This document shows, piece after piece, positions 45,620 to 58,059 of a stretch of 64,000 nucleotides of DNA. The translations under genes were made by a program, and so were the position numbers. The notes under the pieces were generated by a model. That model ran no database searches and was not told the origin of the DNA. It saw only the letters and a program-made list of their open reading frames with translations. The stretch covers positions 571,377 through 635,376 of the forward strand of contig CALYLW010000283.1 of assembly GCA_944989445.1 (NCBI GenBank), in the 5' to 3' direction. The DNA comes from Ampullaceana balthica. Taxonomy: Eukaryota > Mollusca > Gastropoda > Lymnaeidae. Position 1 is the first letter of the stretch. Every line of letters starts with the position of its first letter.

Positions 45620-48600
45620 AATTCTAAGAGAGTGAAATTGTCTCTTTTAAAAATCTATAAAACATCAACAATCAAGGAAAAAGAGGGTATCACGAAATTT
45701 TACTGGAATGTGTTTACTTCCACATTGGCCCAGACGGTATTCGCATTTCAATAGATAAGTTAATTTTTAAAACCGTTTGGTTAATGATAATAATGTCGAT
45801 TTGATTGGAGATGAGCCATTATTATGATTAAGTGATCATATATTTTAATTTCACCCAAAACTAAATTATTATTAGTTTGGTTATGTCCAAAGCCATCGCA
45901 TCTTTTAAAAGTATTTTTACACTGAAACACGAATTATAAAATACCAGGACTTTTTCGAGTTTTTTGGCTATTTTACGGCTGCAGCGTGATGACGAAAACA
46001 TACGAGATTTATGACAAGTCGGGCATTCTCAAAAAAATAATTTAAAAAAATTAATTGTTCACGTGTATAATTAACCAACAGCAACTAAAAGAAAAAATAT
46101 CCGATTTCTGCGCAAAATAAGATGTAAAAAAAACTACCTCAACCCTTTTGGTGCGAAATATTTTCTTTTGTTTTATGGGAATGGTAAAATTGATGAAATC
46201 GATGTCATAAATGTATCGTGAAAAGCTGTATTAAAAAAATATATATACTTAAAGGGTGTACGATGCAAAAACATGCATTTTATATAATTCTTTTACATGG
46301 AGTTTGGGCAGGGTAAGTTATATCTAGTAGTTTAGTTATCAACCATTGGGGCTACAGAGGGAATCTCTGCTTGTGTACACATATTTTACAAACAATTTTT
46401 ATTCACAACGAGTTTTTTTTTAAATTATGAGATTAACGCCCAACAAAACTTCACCATGCACCCCCAGCCATATTTTACTTCTGTCACAAAGCGTCAGCTA
46501 ACATACATTTTGAAATCACTTCTTTGCTACACATTCTCCTCTGACAAAAGGCATACGGATGACACACTTTATGTAACATGTATTTGGATGAAAGACATTT
46601 GAAATAAAAATTATGTATGTGACAAATTATCATTGTCTTTAGCTGACGGACAGAAATTAAAAGAGTGAAATTGAGTTTCGTTAAAAGTCTGTGAATTAAA
46701 TAGTTTGAAATTATGGAAATGATGTAAAAAAAAATTAATGTCTGCCATCACATTCAACTCTCAACCCATGCTTCCAAGTGCTGGGCCCCTTTACACAACT
46801 CCTAATTAATGCCCGAAACTTGTCTCAACCTTACTTCGCACCAGCCCCTGCTGTGGGTTTTCCCTGAACATATACATGATATTTCGTTGCGCCCCGGTCT
46901 CTTCTTGTCTGGTTCTTTTAACCGTCGGCTGCCGCAGTAAACTCAAGGTTTGTTCCTCTTCGGCCGGGGTCTGTAATCGAATAAATTTCTAAAGACCCCC
47001 ATCCAAAACAGACCCGAAGGATAGACGCGCCGTACAAACACAGAGAGAATTAAATAATAGACGTGCTTCACAAACTCTCGAAGAATTTTTGCTTTAAAAA
47101 AAACGTGTCTCAGAATGAGAAGCAGAGAATTAAATAATAGACGTGTCACGCAAACACTTGTAGCCTTAAATAAATCAATGGTCCAACACGTTTCCCCCCT
47201 TTCTTTTGCTCAGTGGTTTGAATAATTTACTTTGTTTAATGGACGAACATGTTGCTAGATACTCTAGCATCCAAATGTTTATTCTTGTGATGGGCAGGCG
47301 GGTTCCTTTCTAGAGCTGTGTCTTTTGTCAAGGAATGGAGAGACATCGGGTGTTAGATTAGAGCTTTGCTACAAAATAAAGTGTCAAATACTTCTAATGT
47401 CCTTTTACCGATGCCATCGTTTATATATAAGGGGTACGAGAACTTACTTTAAAATAAAGTAAAAAGAAAACCCTTGGGGGATGGGCTTGTTGTCATCGTG
47501 GGCAGGGGAATGTCTTTAGATAGACAATAAAGTGAATATAGAAATAGGAGTTCATACATTTTTAAATCCGCGATATAAATCTTCAGGCCTCTGTGTTGGA
47601 TATTTTAATTTTTAATCTTCAATTTGAATACTCGCTTGACATAGCGAAAGCCCCCAATGAATATATAAGAAAAAAAAATTAAAATTAACACATATCATAA
47701 TTTAAGAATACACCGTTACATCAACAACAAAATTAACTCATCAACACAATAAATCACCAACATCTTTGGTACATCTCCACACCCGCTGATGCATACACAC
47801 CTCAATTGATGTTATATCAACACCACATTTGATACATGAATGTGATACATCATCACCACAATTGAAGCATAAATCACTACCATAATGCATCATCTGGAAC
47901 ACTGATGTGTCAACACCACCATTGATACAACATTAACACCATTAATACACCATCACCACCAATTATAAAAACCCCAGGCGTATTAGCCTGGCTTCTACAG
48001 CCTATGCGCACGAAAAGAGTCAAAAAGACAATAACGTTTTCACAATCAGTTGTTGTCAGAACAAATTCAAAGTCTGTGCTCAGTTCTAGTCATAACCCGA
48101 TTTGGTGTGGGAAAACAAAAAAAAAGAAGAAAAAAAAAGGGGGGGGTATTAGTGTTTCAAATTTCAAATTTATGCCTAATTTGTTATGTCGGGAATAAGG
48201 ATAATCCGCGAAACAAAAGATAAGATGATACCATTCTCCGTGGCAGAAACAGAAGAGACAGACATTTTTTATTTTTATGCTTTGCTTCCATTGAACGAGA
48301 ACGCAAGCCCGTAAACCAATCTGATTGCGAATCGGAAATATTCCCAATAAAAACCTTGCTGTTTTGAGAGATTAAAATCCGTTGCGCGATATTCCAGGCA
48401 CATCTCAGGGGCACTCAACTCTCAACAGATGTATAGAATAATTCAGGGAAAAGTTGTTTTTTCTCTTCCAAATTAAAAAAAAATATTTTCCCTGAAATGG
48501 ATCGTCTTTCTATTGGTCAATAAAAATGTAAACAAATCATGGCTAAAATTCATGCAAAATCTTTTCTGCTTTAAAAAAAAAGGATGTGTTTAGTTTATAT

Positions 48601-49180
48601 TTTCAAAACACATAAAGGATGCTTTTAAATAAAATAATTTACTTTTAACTCTTTAGGTGCTCTTTATTAGGGGAAAAAAAAAGAAATTTCAACTCATTTT
48701 GGAAAGCAGTAATCGCTGTAGACTGCAGACTATGTAAATATGTTTATTTACATACACAAAACTTTTGTTTTTAATTCATAAACTTAATATTTTGTATTTA
48801 AATAACACATTGCCTTGTTGCTTGTTGGTAAAATGACATGAACAAATCTTTGAAATAAACAATTATTAAATTGATTTGTTTTTGTTTTGTTTTTTCAAAC
48901 AAAAACGTTAACATCTCGGTAACATAGATGCGAAAAGTAAAGTAAATTTGAAAATATTACAAAACAATAGAAAGAGTGGTTTGAGAAACGTTTGGGTGTA
49001 CTGATTTCTTTTTGAGTAAGAATTAGAGAAAATCCTAAAAAGTAGATTGTTTAACTAAAAATAATAATTCTGGACTAGATTTAAAGTGATTAAACAACCA
49101 AAACAATAACAATAAAAATACCACTCTAATCCCCAGCACTAGCAAAGTGTTTGGTATAATAGAAAAATCCCTGTAGCCCC
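45620..49180. other. Intergenic, no gene seen
   Basis: AT-rich. Degenerate ATCACCACCA-like repeats occur at about 47740-47960, and an A/G run at 48109-48147. I find no supportable exon. Confidence 0.35.
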
Positions 49181-49181
49181 G

Positions 49182-49356
49182 ACGTTCCCTTTAAGCTGCG
49201 CGGATGCGCGGCCGCGCTGATATTTGACAGACGCCGCGCAGCAGTTTAGAGCTACCGAGCAGCAACTTTTGTAAAATACTGCACTAAAAATAGATACTGT
49301 GCAACTTTGCACACGAGTTTTTCTGCACACGGACCAACGAATCTTTGAGGGAACTT
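49182..49356 (-). mobile_element. Short MITE (ends ATGTTCCCT), inverted copy
   Basis: In reverse complement it matches 53672-53854: GTTCCCTCAAAGATTCGTTG, then GTGTGCA...AAAGTTGCACA, then GACGCC and GCGCAGC, ending GCTTAAAGGGAACGT. Confidence 0.7.
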
Positions 49357-49564
49357 TGTCTAGCAGCCAGCACTAACAGAATATGTTTTATAAAAAAAAC
49401 TGTATTCTAGCACCCAGCACTAGCCGAGCGAGTCATATTAAAGCTGGCTTTTTACAAGCTTTTATTTAACTCACACTGTTTGTATGTTGTATCCGTCAAA
49501 TCTTGTAACGTAAAATTAAACCACTTCTGATGGTCCTAGAGATCTCAAAATTTTACCACAGATA

Positions 49565-49720
49565 GATCTTGGATGACAATACATTGTATCAAAATTTCAG
49601 ATCGATCGAATGTACCGTAATTAAATAAATGCATTTTTACGTTTATCTTTATATATAATCTGTATCCGTGCTATTCTTGACTTTCACGTGAATGTCACCG
49701 GAGTTCACAACCAGCCATGG
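49565..49720. repeat. Dispersed GATCGATC repeat family, partial copy
   Basis: It contains TTTCAGATCGATCGAATGTA, then CCGTAATTAAATAAATGCAT and TTTCACGTGAATGTCACCGG. Neither outer end is complete. Confidence 0.65.
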
Positions 49721-49807
49721 ATGACGACATTCCAGGTGTTAAACAGCTCAGTAATTCGAAACTAAATCTAAATTGACATGATAATACAAGAGGAACAACT
49801 GGTATTT

Positions 49808-49885
49808 GTGTAGCCTAGTTGGCCCAATTGTTAGCTTAATGGATTTTCGACCTGGAGGTACTGGGTTCAATTTTCAGTTGGGGAA
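49808..49885 (+). repeat. tRNA-like SINE head
   Basis: GTGTAGCCTAGTTGGCCCAA resembles a box A region and GGGTTCAATTTTC, about 45 bp on, resembles a box B. It is too diverged for a functional tRNA and no body or duplication was found. Confidence 0.4.
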
Positions 49886-50034
49886 GCTGTTATTTTTTAA
49901 ATACATAAATTTGTAATTAATAATATATCTTTTACCACTATCACATTTAAGTTATAGACTACGAAGTTTGACTAATTAAATTGAGTTGATTATGTCAAAA
50001 AATTGATTTAAAAATTGTGTTACTAAAAAGTAGA

Positions 50035-50472
50035 AAATAAAATATTTAAAAAAATCTTTTTTTAAAAGGACACGCTTTTATTTACATATAGAAAGTGCAC
50101 TAAAAAGAAGAAAATAAAAATGTTCAATCCGTGAACCTATCGACTGCACATAAAAGCGTGGGGCCCTCATCACAACTCGCAATCATGTACAAAGCTGCGA
50201 AACATAAATACAAATTTATATGAATATTAATAAACATTTAAAGTTTCACAACTTTGATCATATACATGCTACTATCATATTAATTAGAAAAATTTATCTA
50301 TATGCAAAAGAGTAGTTGCAATAAGAAATGAGTTGTGATGGGCGCCCCACGCTTCTATGTGCAGTCGATAGGTTCACGGATTGAAAATTTTTATTTTCTT
50401 CTTTTTAGTGCACTTTCTATATGTAAATAAAAGCGTGTCCTTTTAAAAAAAGATTTTTTAAATATTTTATTT
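50035..50472. mobile_element. Foldback-type element with ~144-bp inverted repeats
   Basis: Left arm 50035-50178 and right arm 50330-50472 are nearly perfect reverse complements (for example TCCGTGAACCTATCGACTGC against GCAGTCGATAGGTTCACGGA). The 151-bp spacer is AT-rich. Single-stranded DNA or RNA from it would form a long hairpin. There is no coding capacity. Confidence 0.9.
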
Positions 50473-50699
50473 CATCTCTAAATTCCAAACTCGAATTCAC
50501 TAAGTTTGTAATCTGCGATCTAAAAGCTTAACTTCCTATTTATGCACATTCTATTAAATTTTTATTGCAAACATTTCTCTAAACACATTCAAATAAACAT
50601 CCGCTTTAGAACACACCGCTACACCACACATCACACAGGTTTGGATTTGGTACACAAAGAAAACATTAAAGATATAAAATTCACACAGCATTTTTTACT

Positions 50700-51110
50700 T
50701 CTCTTTCCGCAGCAAGGTCAGCAGCTCTTTCGGACGAACTTTTCCAGGGACAACCCATTCCCTGGACACAGCTCCCCAAGTCCAGCCCCCCGCCCCGCCC
50801 CTCTCCCACATGGATTGTGATTTGATCGGTCCGTGGGTCAGCCATAATAAGATTACAATTTGTCAACACGGCTCCCGGCCCAGGATCTGGTCTGAAATGG
50901 CGTCCATATTGCTGGCACTCAGTGGATAAGATATTGACGTCGGGTCCAACGCCCCTGCATGGAGTTCGGATAACGCAACGCTAACTCTCTCATCAAAGAG
51001 TTTTATCACAGGACTTGTCGACATGACCACGATATTCAATGTATAAAAAATTGTTTAAATCATGAATCCCATTAGCCGGATACGATCAGTGTAGCTGAAC
51101 AGCCCTCGCC
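50700..51110 (+). promoter_or_regulatory. Candidate promoter/5' region of the exon at 51111
   Basis: It has more G+C and CpG than its surroundings. It includes a GC box (CCCCGCCCC near 50790) and AAATGGCG at 50895-50902, a YY1-type site. It ends at the strong-Kozak ATG at 51111. No TATA box is obvious close to a defined start. This is inference. Confidence 0.35.
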
Positions 51111-51219
51111 ATGGGATCGTCAACACCTTGTACATTTCTACACATGACCAGGACTCGGGGACTGACTGCATTTCTGCTGACTGCGCATGCTTGGACTATA
51201 GTTTTTCTGTGCCTTGTGG
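51111..51219 (+). CDS. Candidate first coding exon with signal peptide, unrecognised gene
   Basis: The ATG sits in CTCGCCATGG, a near-ideal Kozak context. The exon encodes MGSSTPCTFLHMTRTRG, then a hydrophobic run, LTAFLLTAHAWTIVFLCLV, that would serve as a signal peptide or membrane anchor. It ends one base into a codon at GGTGAGT, a consensus donor (GT at 51220). Upstream sequence is GC-rich and promoter-like. The exon-like segments at 58519-58612 and 60079-60151 continue it in phase. I do not recognise the protein; a secreted or cell-surface product is the inference. A lone retained exon or chance ORF is the alternative. Confidence 0.5.
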
Positions 51220-51365
51220 GTGAGTACTAAGGAAAGTATTTTTGTCCTCTCTTTAAATTTTTAATGGAACTTTTAGATTAATGTAAAATTTGATGATCTG
51301 TTTTGATGCTCTGCGCGTTTGGTGACATGTCGCTATAATAGAAATCGTGTTAATTTATTGAACAT

Positions 51366-51396
51366 ATTGGGGGTCGAGTGGCAGCGCGCTCGACTG
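51366..51396 (+). repeat. tRNA-like fragment
   Basis: GGGTCGAGTGGCAGCGCGCT followed by CGACTGGCG looks like the 5' half of a tRNA-derived SINE (D-arm and anticodon stem). No box B follows. Confidence 0.35.
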
Positions 51397-51399
51397 GCG

Positions 51400-53265
51400 T
51401 AAGGATGGTCACAATGAATTAAGTACAACAGTAATTAGTGTTGACATACATTGTGGACGTATTACAGCACAACAGATAAAATTCACAATTTTAAACTTTT
51501 TATATTACATAAGAAATGTAATGTTCTATAGATCAAGACGTTTTTGTCGTGCGACACAAAGGAGAACCACGATATAAGATTAATGTATTATATTAGCTAC
51601 GCAAAAAAGTAGTCTAAAAAGTACTCTTAAATCAAACAACAACTTTATAAAAACAGTTTAAAGTGCTTCAAATAACAAATATTGAAACGTTAAGAATTTT
51701 ATTTTTAAAAAAATTGACAGAGCTTAAATTGGTTCCTAAGCAGACATATCAAAGTCTTTCATCAAGTAAATGGCTCAGATATTTTGGCTGGAAAATCAGT
51801 CCAAGATTAGTAGAGTAAAGTTCCATTTGATGGTTAGGAGAATTGAGAGTTCAGATTTTTTGCCAAGGTGGGTTTATTAATAGCATTTTAAATATTTCTA
51901 GTAACTTGAATTCGAGAAATTAAATATAATTTGATCATCCATATTTAGATAAATTGAACAACATACAGTCATCTCAAACAGCCAGAAATGGTAATAATGC
52001 GAGAAACAAAATACATCAGTCATGAACAGGCACACAACCCACTTACAGCAGTTCTTAAAAAGCCAAACACGTGAATACTCGGAAAAACAAAATCAGAGTA
52101 AATCTGTCTGCGAGTCATCTAGAATCTTAATCCTACTCAGAGCCAATGAACTGTTCGAAAATTCCCTTCTGTGTGAACCTTGGGTCAGTGGGCACCAGAA
52201 ATAATGTCTGAGGGAAGTGGACAACGATGTTCCCATCGTAAATCAATGTATCATGCCCGTGGGCAGAGATATGCTTTTCGTGTCCAGTCTCAACAACCTA
52301 TTAGTTGGCCGGTAAGAGAATGGGTTAGCGATGTGGTCAAAAATAAAATGGTCTATGGAGTTTCCGCATCGTCAGTGGAAATACACGGATTGTTTGGTCT
52401 ATAACATTGTAATATATTGTCTGAAAAGATTTTTGTTTCTTTCTCTCAATAAAATTCAACCATTTTCAGCCGTCCATTAAAGCGTACAAGTGTTGGTAAG
52501 ACTAGGTGTTGAAAGGGCGATTGAGATGACGTCAGCATTCAAATTTTATAAATTAGTATAGAAAAAAAAGTCACAAGTCCAAATTCAAACTAATTAAAAA
52601 AGTATTGCATGTAGGGTTCCTGTTTGCATTGAAACGCCTTAACAAATGACAGGTTAAGTGGTAAAAAAAAGCATAAGGTAAAATTTCCCAACATTTAAAA
52701 ATAAAAAATGAACACATCTCAGTTGCTAAAAGAAAGAAAACATGATATTTAAGGCATGCTATACAATTTCAAAACTGTTTCAGACAGGAAGGCCCTAAAT
52801 TACGGTGAATTATTCTACTTTCATTGGGTGAGTTTATTCAAGGCTGTGACAACCTGTAAGCACATGTAATCCATTATGGACGTAATTATTATCTTAAGTC
52901 TAAAGGAAATTAAAATTTGTGTAGTGCATCTGCGTAGAAATAATATAAATTTGAGAAAAGAAAAGGATTTCAAGGGAGAAAAAAATACATCTGATGGGAG
53001 ATAAGCCATTATATTTTAATAATTTTTTTCAAACGATTAATTATAACTTCAATTTTTAGTTATTTATAGTAATTAGTTATTCATTTTAACAATTGCCTTT
53101 TACCTTTATTTTTTAGTATCTTTGCCCTGTTACACTAACGCATATATATTTATTTGTGCTATAATACTGTTTACGGACTTTTTAACTAGTATTGATGTTA
53201 ACTTGGATCGCATGTCAAATAAATAACTATAATTATATTTATATAGATATAGTGTTGCATTAAGG
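51400..53265. other. Putative intron or intergenic, nothing supportable
   Basis: AT-rich sequence; open frames of 60-74 residues at 52022-52404 have no recognisable motif or splice framing. Confidence 0.35.
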
Positions 53266-53267
53266 GT

Positions 53268-53500
53268 TACGGATATTAACGACTAATTAGTCAATTAATC
53301 GTTAAATTTTATTAATCGATTACAATAAATTTGATCCAATAAAATTCGATTAAAATTTAAGAAAATATGCTAATATTTTTCCCTCCAATTTATTAATAAT
53401 TTATATTTTTTGTAGGGCTGAGGAAATTAACGATTAATTTGTTTATTAATCGTTCAAAAATTATAACGATAAAATTTTTTAAACGATTAATTGACCCACC
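53268..53500. repeat. Diverged MITE-like repeat with TAATCGTTAA motifs
   Basis: Several ATTAATCGTTAAA-type motifs occur, and GTAGGGCTGAGGAAATTAAC at 53414 resembles the start of the repeat at 17165. Ends are uncertain. Confidence 0.4.
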
Positions 53501-53671
53501 TCTTATAAATGTACTGGAAGTCAAAAAGTAAAATATTTTGACCGATAAATATAAACTAATTTCCGGAAGATTACACGAACATTTTGGTTTTAAACTATTC
53601 ACTTACGTGAATGTTCAAAATGTTGATAAAGGTTATTGGTTCCATTGAGAGAAATCGTTTGCCTACATTGC

Positions 53672-53854
53672 AATGCTCCCTCTAAGCCCAAGCTTCGTTG
53701 GTCCGTGTGCAAAGTTAAAAAAAAACTCGTGTGCAAAGTTGCACAACGTCCATTTTTTGTGCAATATTTTACAAAATTTTCTGCACGGTGAACATAAACT
53801 CCTGCGTGGCGTCGGTCAAATATCTGCGCAACCACGCTGCTTAAAAGGAACATT
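53672..53854 (+). mobile_element. Short MITE (ends ATGCTCCCT), unbroken copy
   Basis: This copy is the reference for the split copy at 19379-21424 and the inverted copy at 49182-49356. It holds TTGGTCCGTGTGCAAAG, TTTTTGTGCAATATTTTAC and GCGTGGCGTCGGTCAAATAT. The ends are AATGCTCCCTCTAAGC and GCTTAAAAGGAACATT. Confidence 0.7.
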
Positions 53855-54333
53855 GCTACCATAGTTCTAACACTTCCCTTACATATCACCTGCAAACCAA
53901 ACATCCACTACAGCATCAGAAACTTCAGTTGAGACAATCTAAAGCGATGTGAACAATAGTTCGGCTCGGCTGGTTATATTGTCAATAAGACCCGCTCATC
54001 ACTTGAACCAAATAATGTCAATACACTTGTCTGTTTGCGTTGTTGGTTAAAAGATGTCATATAAAGAAGACACTCCAGTGTTATTTCGATTTTCGACAAG
54101 TACGTTTAATAAATGTTACTTAAGACACCATAAATTTCAATTTTTGGCTTTAATCGAAATTAAACGCCCTAATTTTTTGTTACATACACACTTTTCCCTC
54201 GTCTTATTATTATTTATTTAGACGTGCATACGTAAACAAAAATATATACATATTTATATATTTATAGCTGAGGGTTGCTGAAAATATACAAATTCTTTAA
54301 TAATAAAGACACGGGTGGGGTGGTGGTGGGGGT

Positions 54334-54595
54334 TGAGTTTATTATTACTAGTCTTATGTTAACTTGCTTTGTAAGTTTAATCGGACGGAATCCACTATTT
54401 GTTTATCATTCTTTCACGTGCCAGTTCAGTTCACACGTTGATGCCGACCGTCGATGTTCACACCCCCTACCGTCCCTGCGCCCAGTTTTAAAACCAGGGG
54501 AGATAATTCTGTTTCAGTATGTAAATGTCACGTTTAAACATAATCACTTTTAGTTATGTCTCATATATAAGTGATTTATAGTCAAAAACTTTGTT
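54334..54595. repeat. Dispersed GATCGATC repeat family, half copy E
   Basis: It shares CTTGCTTTGTAAGTTTAATC, TTCACGTGCC, CACACCCCCTACCGTCCCTG and the end ATATAAGTGATTTATAGTC with copy F at 54999. The GATCGATC half is missing. Confidence 0.6.
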
Positions 54596-54998
54596 TTACA
54601 TCTATTTATTTCGATTTACGTCTGCTAGAGTTAAACCTCAGCAGTCCGCCCTAGTGACCGGAATAACCCAATGTTGAAATATTTTCGATTTACAGTGAGT
54701 GTCGGATAATTGGGATAGGTCGGATAATTGGTATCAGTTCACTAAAAATATTCGAATCGTTTAGAATGCTAGCATAGATATTGATAGTAAGTTTAAACTG
54801 ATCACCCTAGTCTTATAGTCATGGCGAACAACGAGATAATCGATTTCACCTACGATTTAACGTTCCAGTCTCATTTTAAACTTTTACATTTTCATAAATT
54901 TGGAACTAAATGTCTCTTCTGACTGTAAATTTCAAATTTTAAATGTATTTTCTACTTTTTAGTGCATTTCTAATATAAGACTAGTTTTTAAAAAGTTT

Positions 54999-55234
54999 TT
55001 TTACTAGTCTTATATTAGCTTGCTTTGTAAGTTTAATCGGAACCGTCCGTCCAACTATTTGTTTATAATTTTTTCACGTGCCCAGTTCACGCGTTGACGC
55101 CGACCGTCACTGTTCACACCCCCTACCGTCCCTGCGCCCAGGGGAGATAATTCTGTTTCAGTCTGTAAATGTCGCGTTTGAACATAATCACTACTTTTAG
55201 TTGTCTCACATATAAGGGATTTATAGTCAAAAGG
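54999..55234. repeat. Dispersed GATCGATC repeat family, half copy F
   Basis: It is co-linear with copy E, 650 bp upstream, ending ATATAAGGGATTTATAGTC. Together E and F look like a local duplication. Confidence 0.6.
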
Positions 55235-55395
55235 TAAGCTGGCTTTGCACTTACTGTAAAATGCGTAGACTAAAAAGTAGAAAATTAGTGCATTTTTAAT
55301 ATAAGACTAGTTTTTAAAAAGTGTTTTTAAGGTTAATTATTTTAAAATATATTTTTATTTGCTAATATCTTCTCTAACATACAACGCATCGTGTC

Positions 55396-55581
55396 ATGAA
55401 ATTAACGAGGCCCAACAACGCCGGCCTGTCGGTTCACAATAAAAATGATCTCGTGGATTCTATCCTGGCCTTGGGCTGCGTGGATTCTCTCGGTCCACCG
55501 ACTTCTGTGTCTACGCTTGAGACTCCTCTAGAAGTTTTCCAATCGATTGTTAACTTGCACCGTTGGTTCTCATTCGACAGA
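55396..55581 (+). other. Exon-like ORF, unrecognised
   Basis: From ATG at 55396 the frame encodes MKLTRPNNAGLSVHNKND, then LVDSILALGCVDSLGPPTS and VFQSIVNLHRWFSFDR, ending at a consensus donor, GTAAGT (GT at 55582). Base composition is more balanced than in flanking DNA, as in coding sequence. No acceptor is evident upstream. Its end phase does not fit between 51219 and 58519, so it would belong to a different transcript. Possibly a gene fragment. Confidence 0.35.
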
Positions 55582-55675
55582 GTAAGTTTTCCATTCTGAT
55601 TGCATCTTAGCCTAAGAATGGTTTTTGTTGTGGACTAGCTCACAGGTGAAATGTTCATTAGCATATTTGTAGATT

Positions 55676-55840
55676 CGGTGATGGGGGTGAAGAGGGTGGG
55701 TGGGGGCGACTAGTGGGGTGCTAGAAAGGATATGTTGGGGTGGGATTAGAAAAGATGGGTGATATGGCGATGGATAGAGTGGTGTGGATGGGGTTGCGAT
55801 GGGTGGTAGGTGTGGAGGCGAGAGTGTTGGGAGGTTGGAT
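55676..55840 (+). other. G-rich stretch
   Basis: The plus strand has many runs of three or more G (GGTGGGTGGGGGCGACTAG, GGGGTGGGATT), which could form G-quadruplexes (inference). Confidence 0.5.
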
Positions 55841-56026
55841 AAGCGCTAAAAAGAAAGACACAATGAAAAGATCTTCATCGCTTTGTAATTTGACGTCCAA
55901 AGTACATTAACTTAAATGAATGTAATTTTTAAAACTCCAAGAATAGGGAAAGAAAAATGTTGGTTGTTTAGTCGCAGTTCCAGAAAATTTTTTGTAAGAA
56001 GTTTGTTGACAATCATCAGTATAAAT

Positions 56027-56222
56027 CATGGGTGGCTAGACCTGTAGTAACTGAGAGCCATTTTAAAACATTATTTAAACAAATTGCCGAGAGCCGCATT
56101 GAAGCATTATACGTCATTAAACCTGACTTGGAAATCTTCCAGTAATCCTTGTAACATATCTTTAATAAATTGGACACGAGCGGCACTGTGAGCACATACG
56201 AGCCGTGGTTTGGACACCGTTG
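56027..56222. mobile_element. hAT MITE, 196 bp, at the edge of a satellite
   Basis: The left end CATGGGTGGCTAGACC and right end GGTTTGGACACCGTTG are the same family as 18883-19058. The flanking octamers GTATAAAT and GTACAGAT agree at six of eight. GAGAGCCGCATTG and GAGCCGTGG are subterminal. Its last 15 bases are the first 15 of the adjoining 63-bp repeat unit. Confidence 0.75.
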
Positions 56223-56963
56223 GTACAGATACTGATTCTGTCAACACAAGGAGTGATATTGAGAAATAGAGTTTGGACACCGTTGGTACAGATACTGATT
56301 CTGTCAACACAAGGAGTGATATTGAGAAATAGAGTTTGGACACCGTTGGTACAGATACTGATTCTGTCAACACAAGGAGTGATATTGAGAAATAGAGTTT
56401 GGACACCGTTGGTACAGATACTGATTCTGTCAACACAAGGAGTGATATTGAGGAATAGAGTTTGGACACCGTTGGTACAGATACTGATTCTGTCAACACA
56501 AGGAGTGATATTGAGAAATAGAGTTTGGACACCGTTGGTACAGATACTGATTCTGTCAACACAAGGAGTGATATTGAGAAATAGAGTTTGGACACCGTTG
56601 GTACAGATACTGATTCTGTCAACACAAGGAGTGATATTGAGAAATAGAGTTTGGACACCGTTGGTACAGATACTGATTCTGTCAACACAAGGAGTGATAT
56701 TGAGAAATAGAGTTTGGACACCGTTGGTACGGATACTGATTCTGTCAACACAAGGAGTGATATTGAGAAATAGAGTTTGGACATCGTTGGTACAGATACT
56801 GATTCTGTCAACACAAGGAGTGATATTGAGAAATAGAGTTTGGACACCGTTGGTACAGATACTGATTCTGTCAACACAAGGAGTGATATTGAGAAATAGA
56901 GTTTCGACACCGTTGGTACAGATACTGATTCTGTCAACACAAGGAGTGATATTGAGAAATAGA
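56208..56963. repeat. Satellite, 63-bp unit, exactly 12 copies
   Basis: Each unit begins GTTTGGACACCGTTGGTACA and ends GATATTGAGAAATAGA; copies differ at only single positions. The unit is 3 x 21 and has no stop in several frames, so open frames of 266-298 residues appear on both strands. They are repeat by-products with no start, motif or splice support. Confidence 0.97.
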
Positions 56964-57378
56964 TTGGGAACTGTCGCGTTGAGAGTTTTGTACAAAGTTT
57001 CATAATATGTTTTACGGTAATCCGACCAAGTCTTCAAAATTTTTAAAAGGGATTAACATTGACCTCTTCTACGAAAATATAAAATGACTGAATGACATCA
57101 AAATAGACTTTCTAAACAACGAAATGACCAATACTTGCGTCAAGCACATTTCCCATCACTCCCTAAAAATGTTATGTTTAGTCTTATGAAGTTGGTATCG
57201 GGACTAAATGGTGCAATGCAAATCTTCAGAAGACATTAAAAACATTGACTTAATTTCCTGCCGCACGAACCGGTAGCCTGCCCTTAACTGAATTCCGGTT
57301 TAACTCGATTCCCTTAAGATGGCATCAGCCACACCTCTTTTGTTAAACACACGCACACTTTTCCTTTATTCCTTCTTG

Positions 57379-57570
<192 letters not shown>

Positions 57571-58059
57571 ACCCCAGCCCTTTCTTCTCTCAATCAATCT
57601 TCCCCATTTTTCTGTGTAAGTTTCAAGTTTGGTAATGACAGAAAATCCTCACTTCCGAAAAGAAAAATGTGGTATGAGAAAAAGAGCTCTTCTCCCTTGA
57701 ATAAACCCATTTAGCAAGTGCAAATATTTACTCGGGATTTTCCAAAGGAATTTTTTTTATATTCTCAAACTTTGTTTCAATAAAAGAAGTGTCATACATT
57801 TGAAATCTAGTTTGTATTACATTTTGTGTCTTCTTCATGTCTCATATTTGGATGTACGACCTGTCCTTGGGAACAAAATGGAGAATATCCAGAAGATAAA
57901 CTTAGAAATTTTGTGGCCTATTGCTATTTGTGATGATTATGATTGTGATGGTTTTCTCCTATAGAACTAATACTACCCATGCTGAGACTGACATGCTCGT
58001 TGCGTTATTAAAAAAATCTTCAAACTGTTCTTAAATGTGTCTTTTGTGTCACAATCTTT

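Noticed and set aside
49808..49885. A possible tRNA gene
   Set aside because: Only loose A and B boxes are present, the stems do not pair, and a SINE relic explains it better.
52022..52404. Two overlapping frames of 60 and 74 residues that might be exons
   Set aside because: No recognisable motif, no consistent acceptor, and ordinary length for chance frames.
56107..57037. Long open frames of 266-298 residues on both strands
   Set aside because: They are translations of a 63-bp satellite whose length is a multiple of three; all coding-like frames have the same cause.
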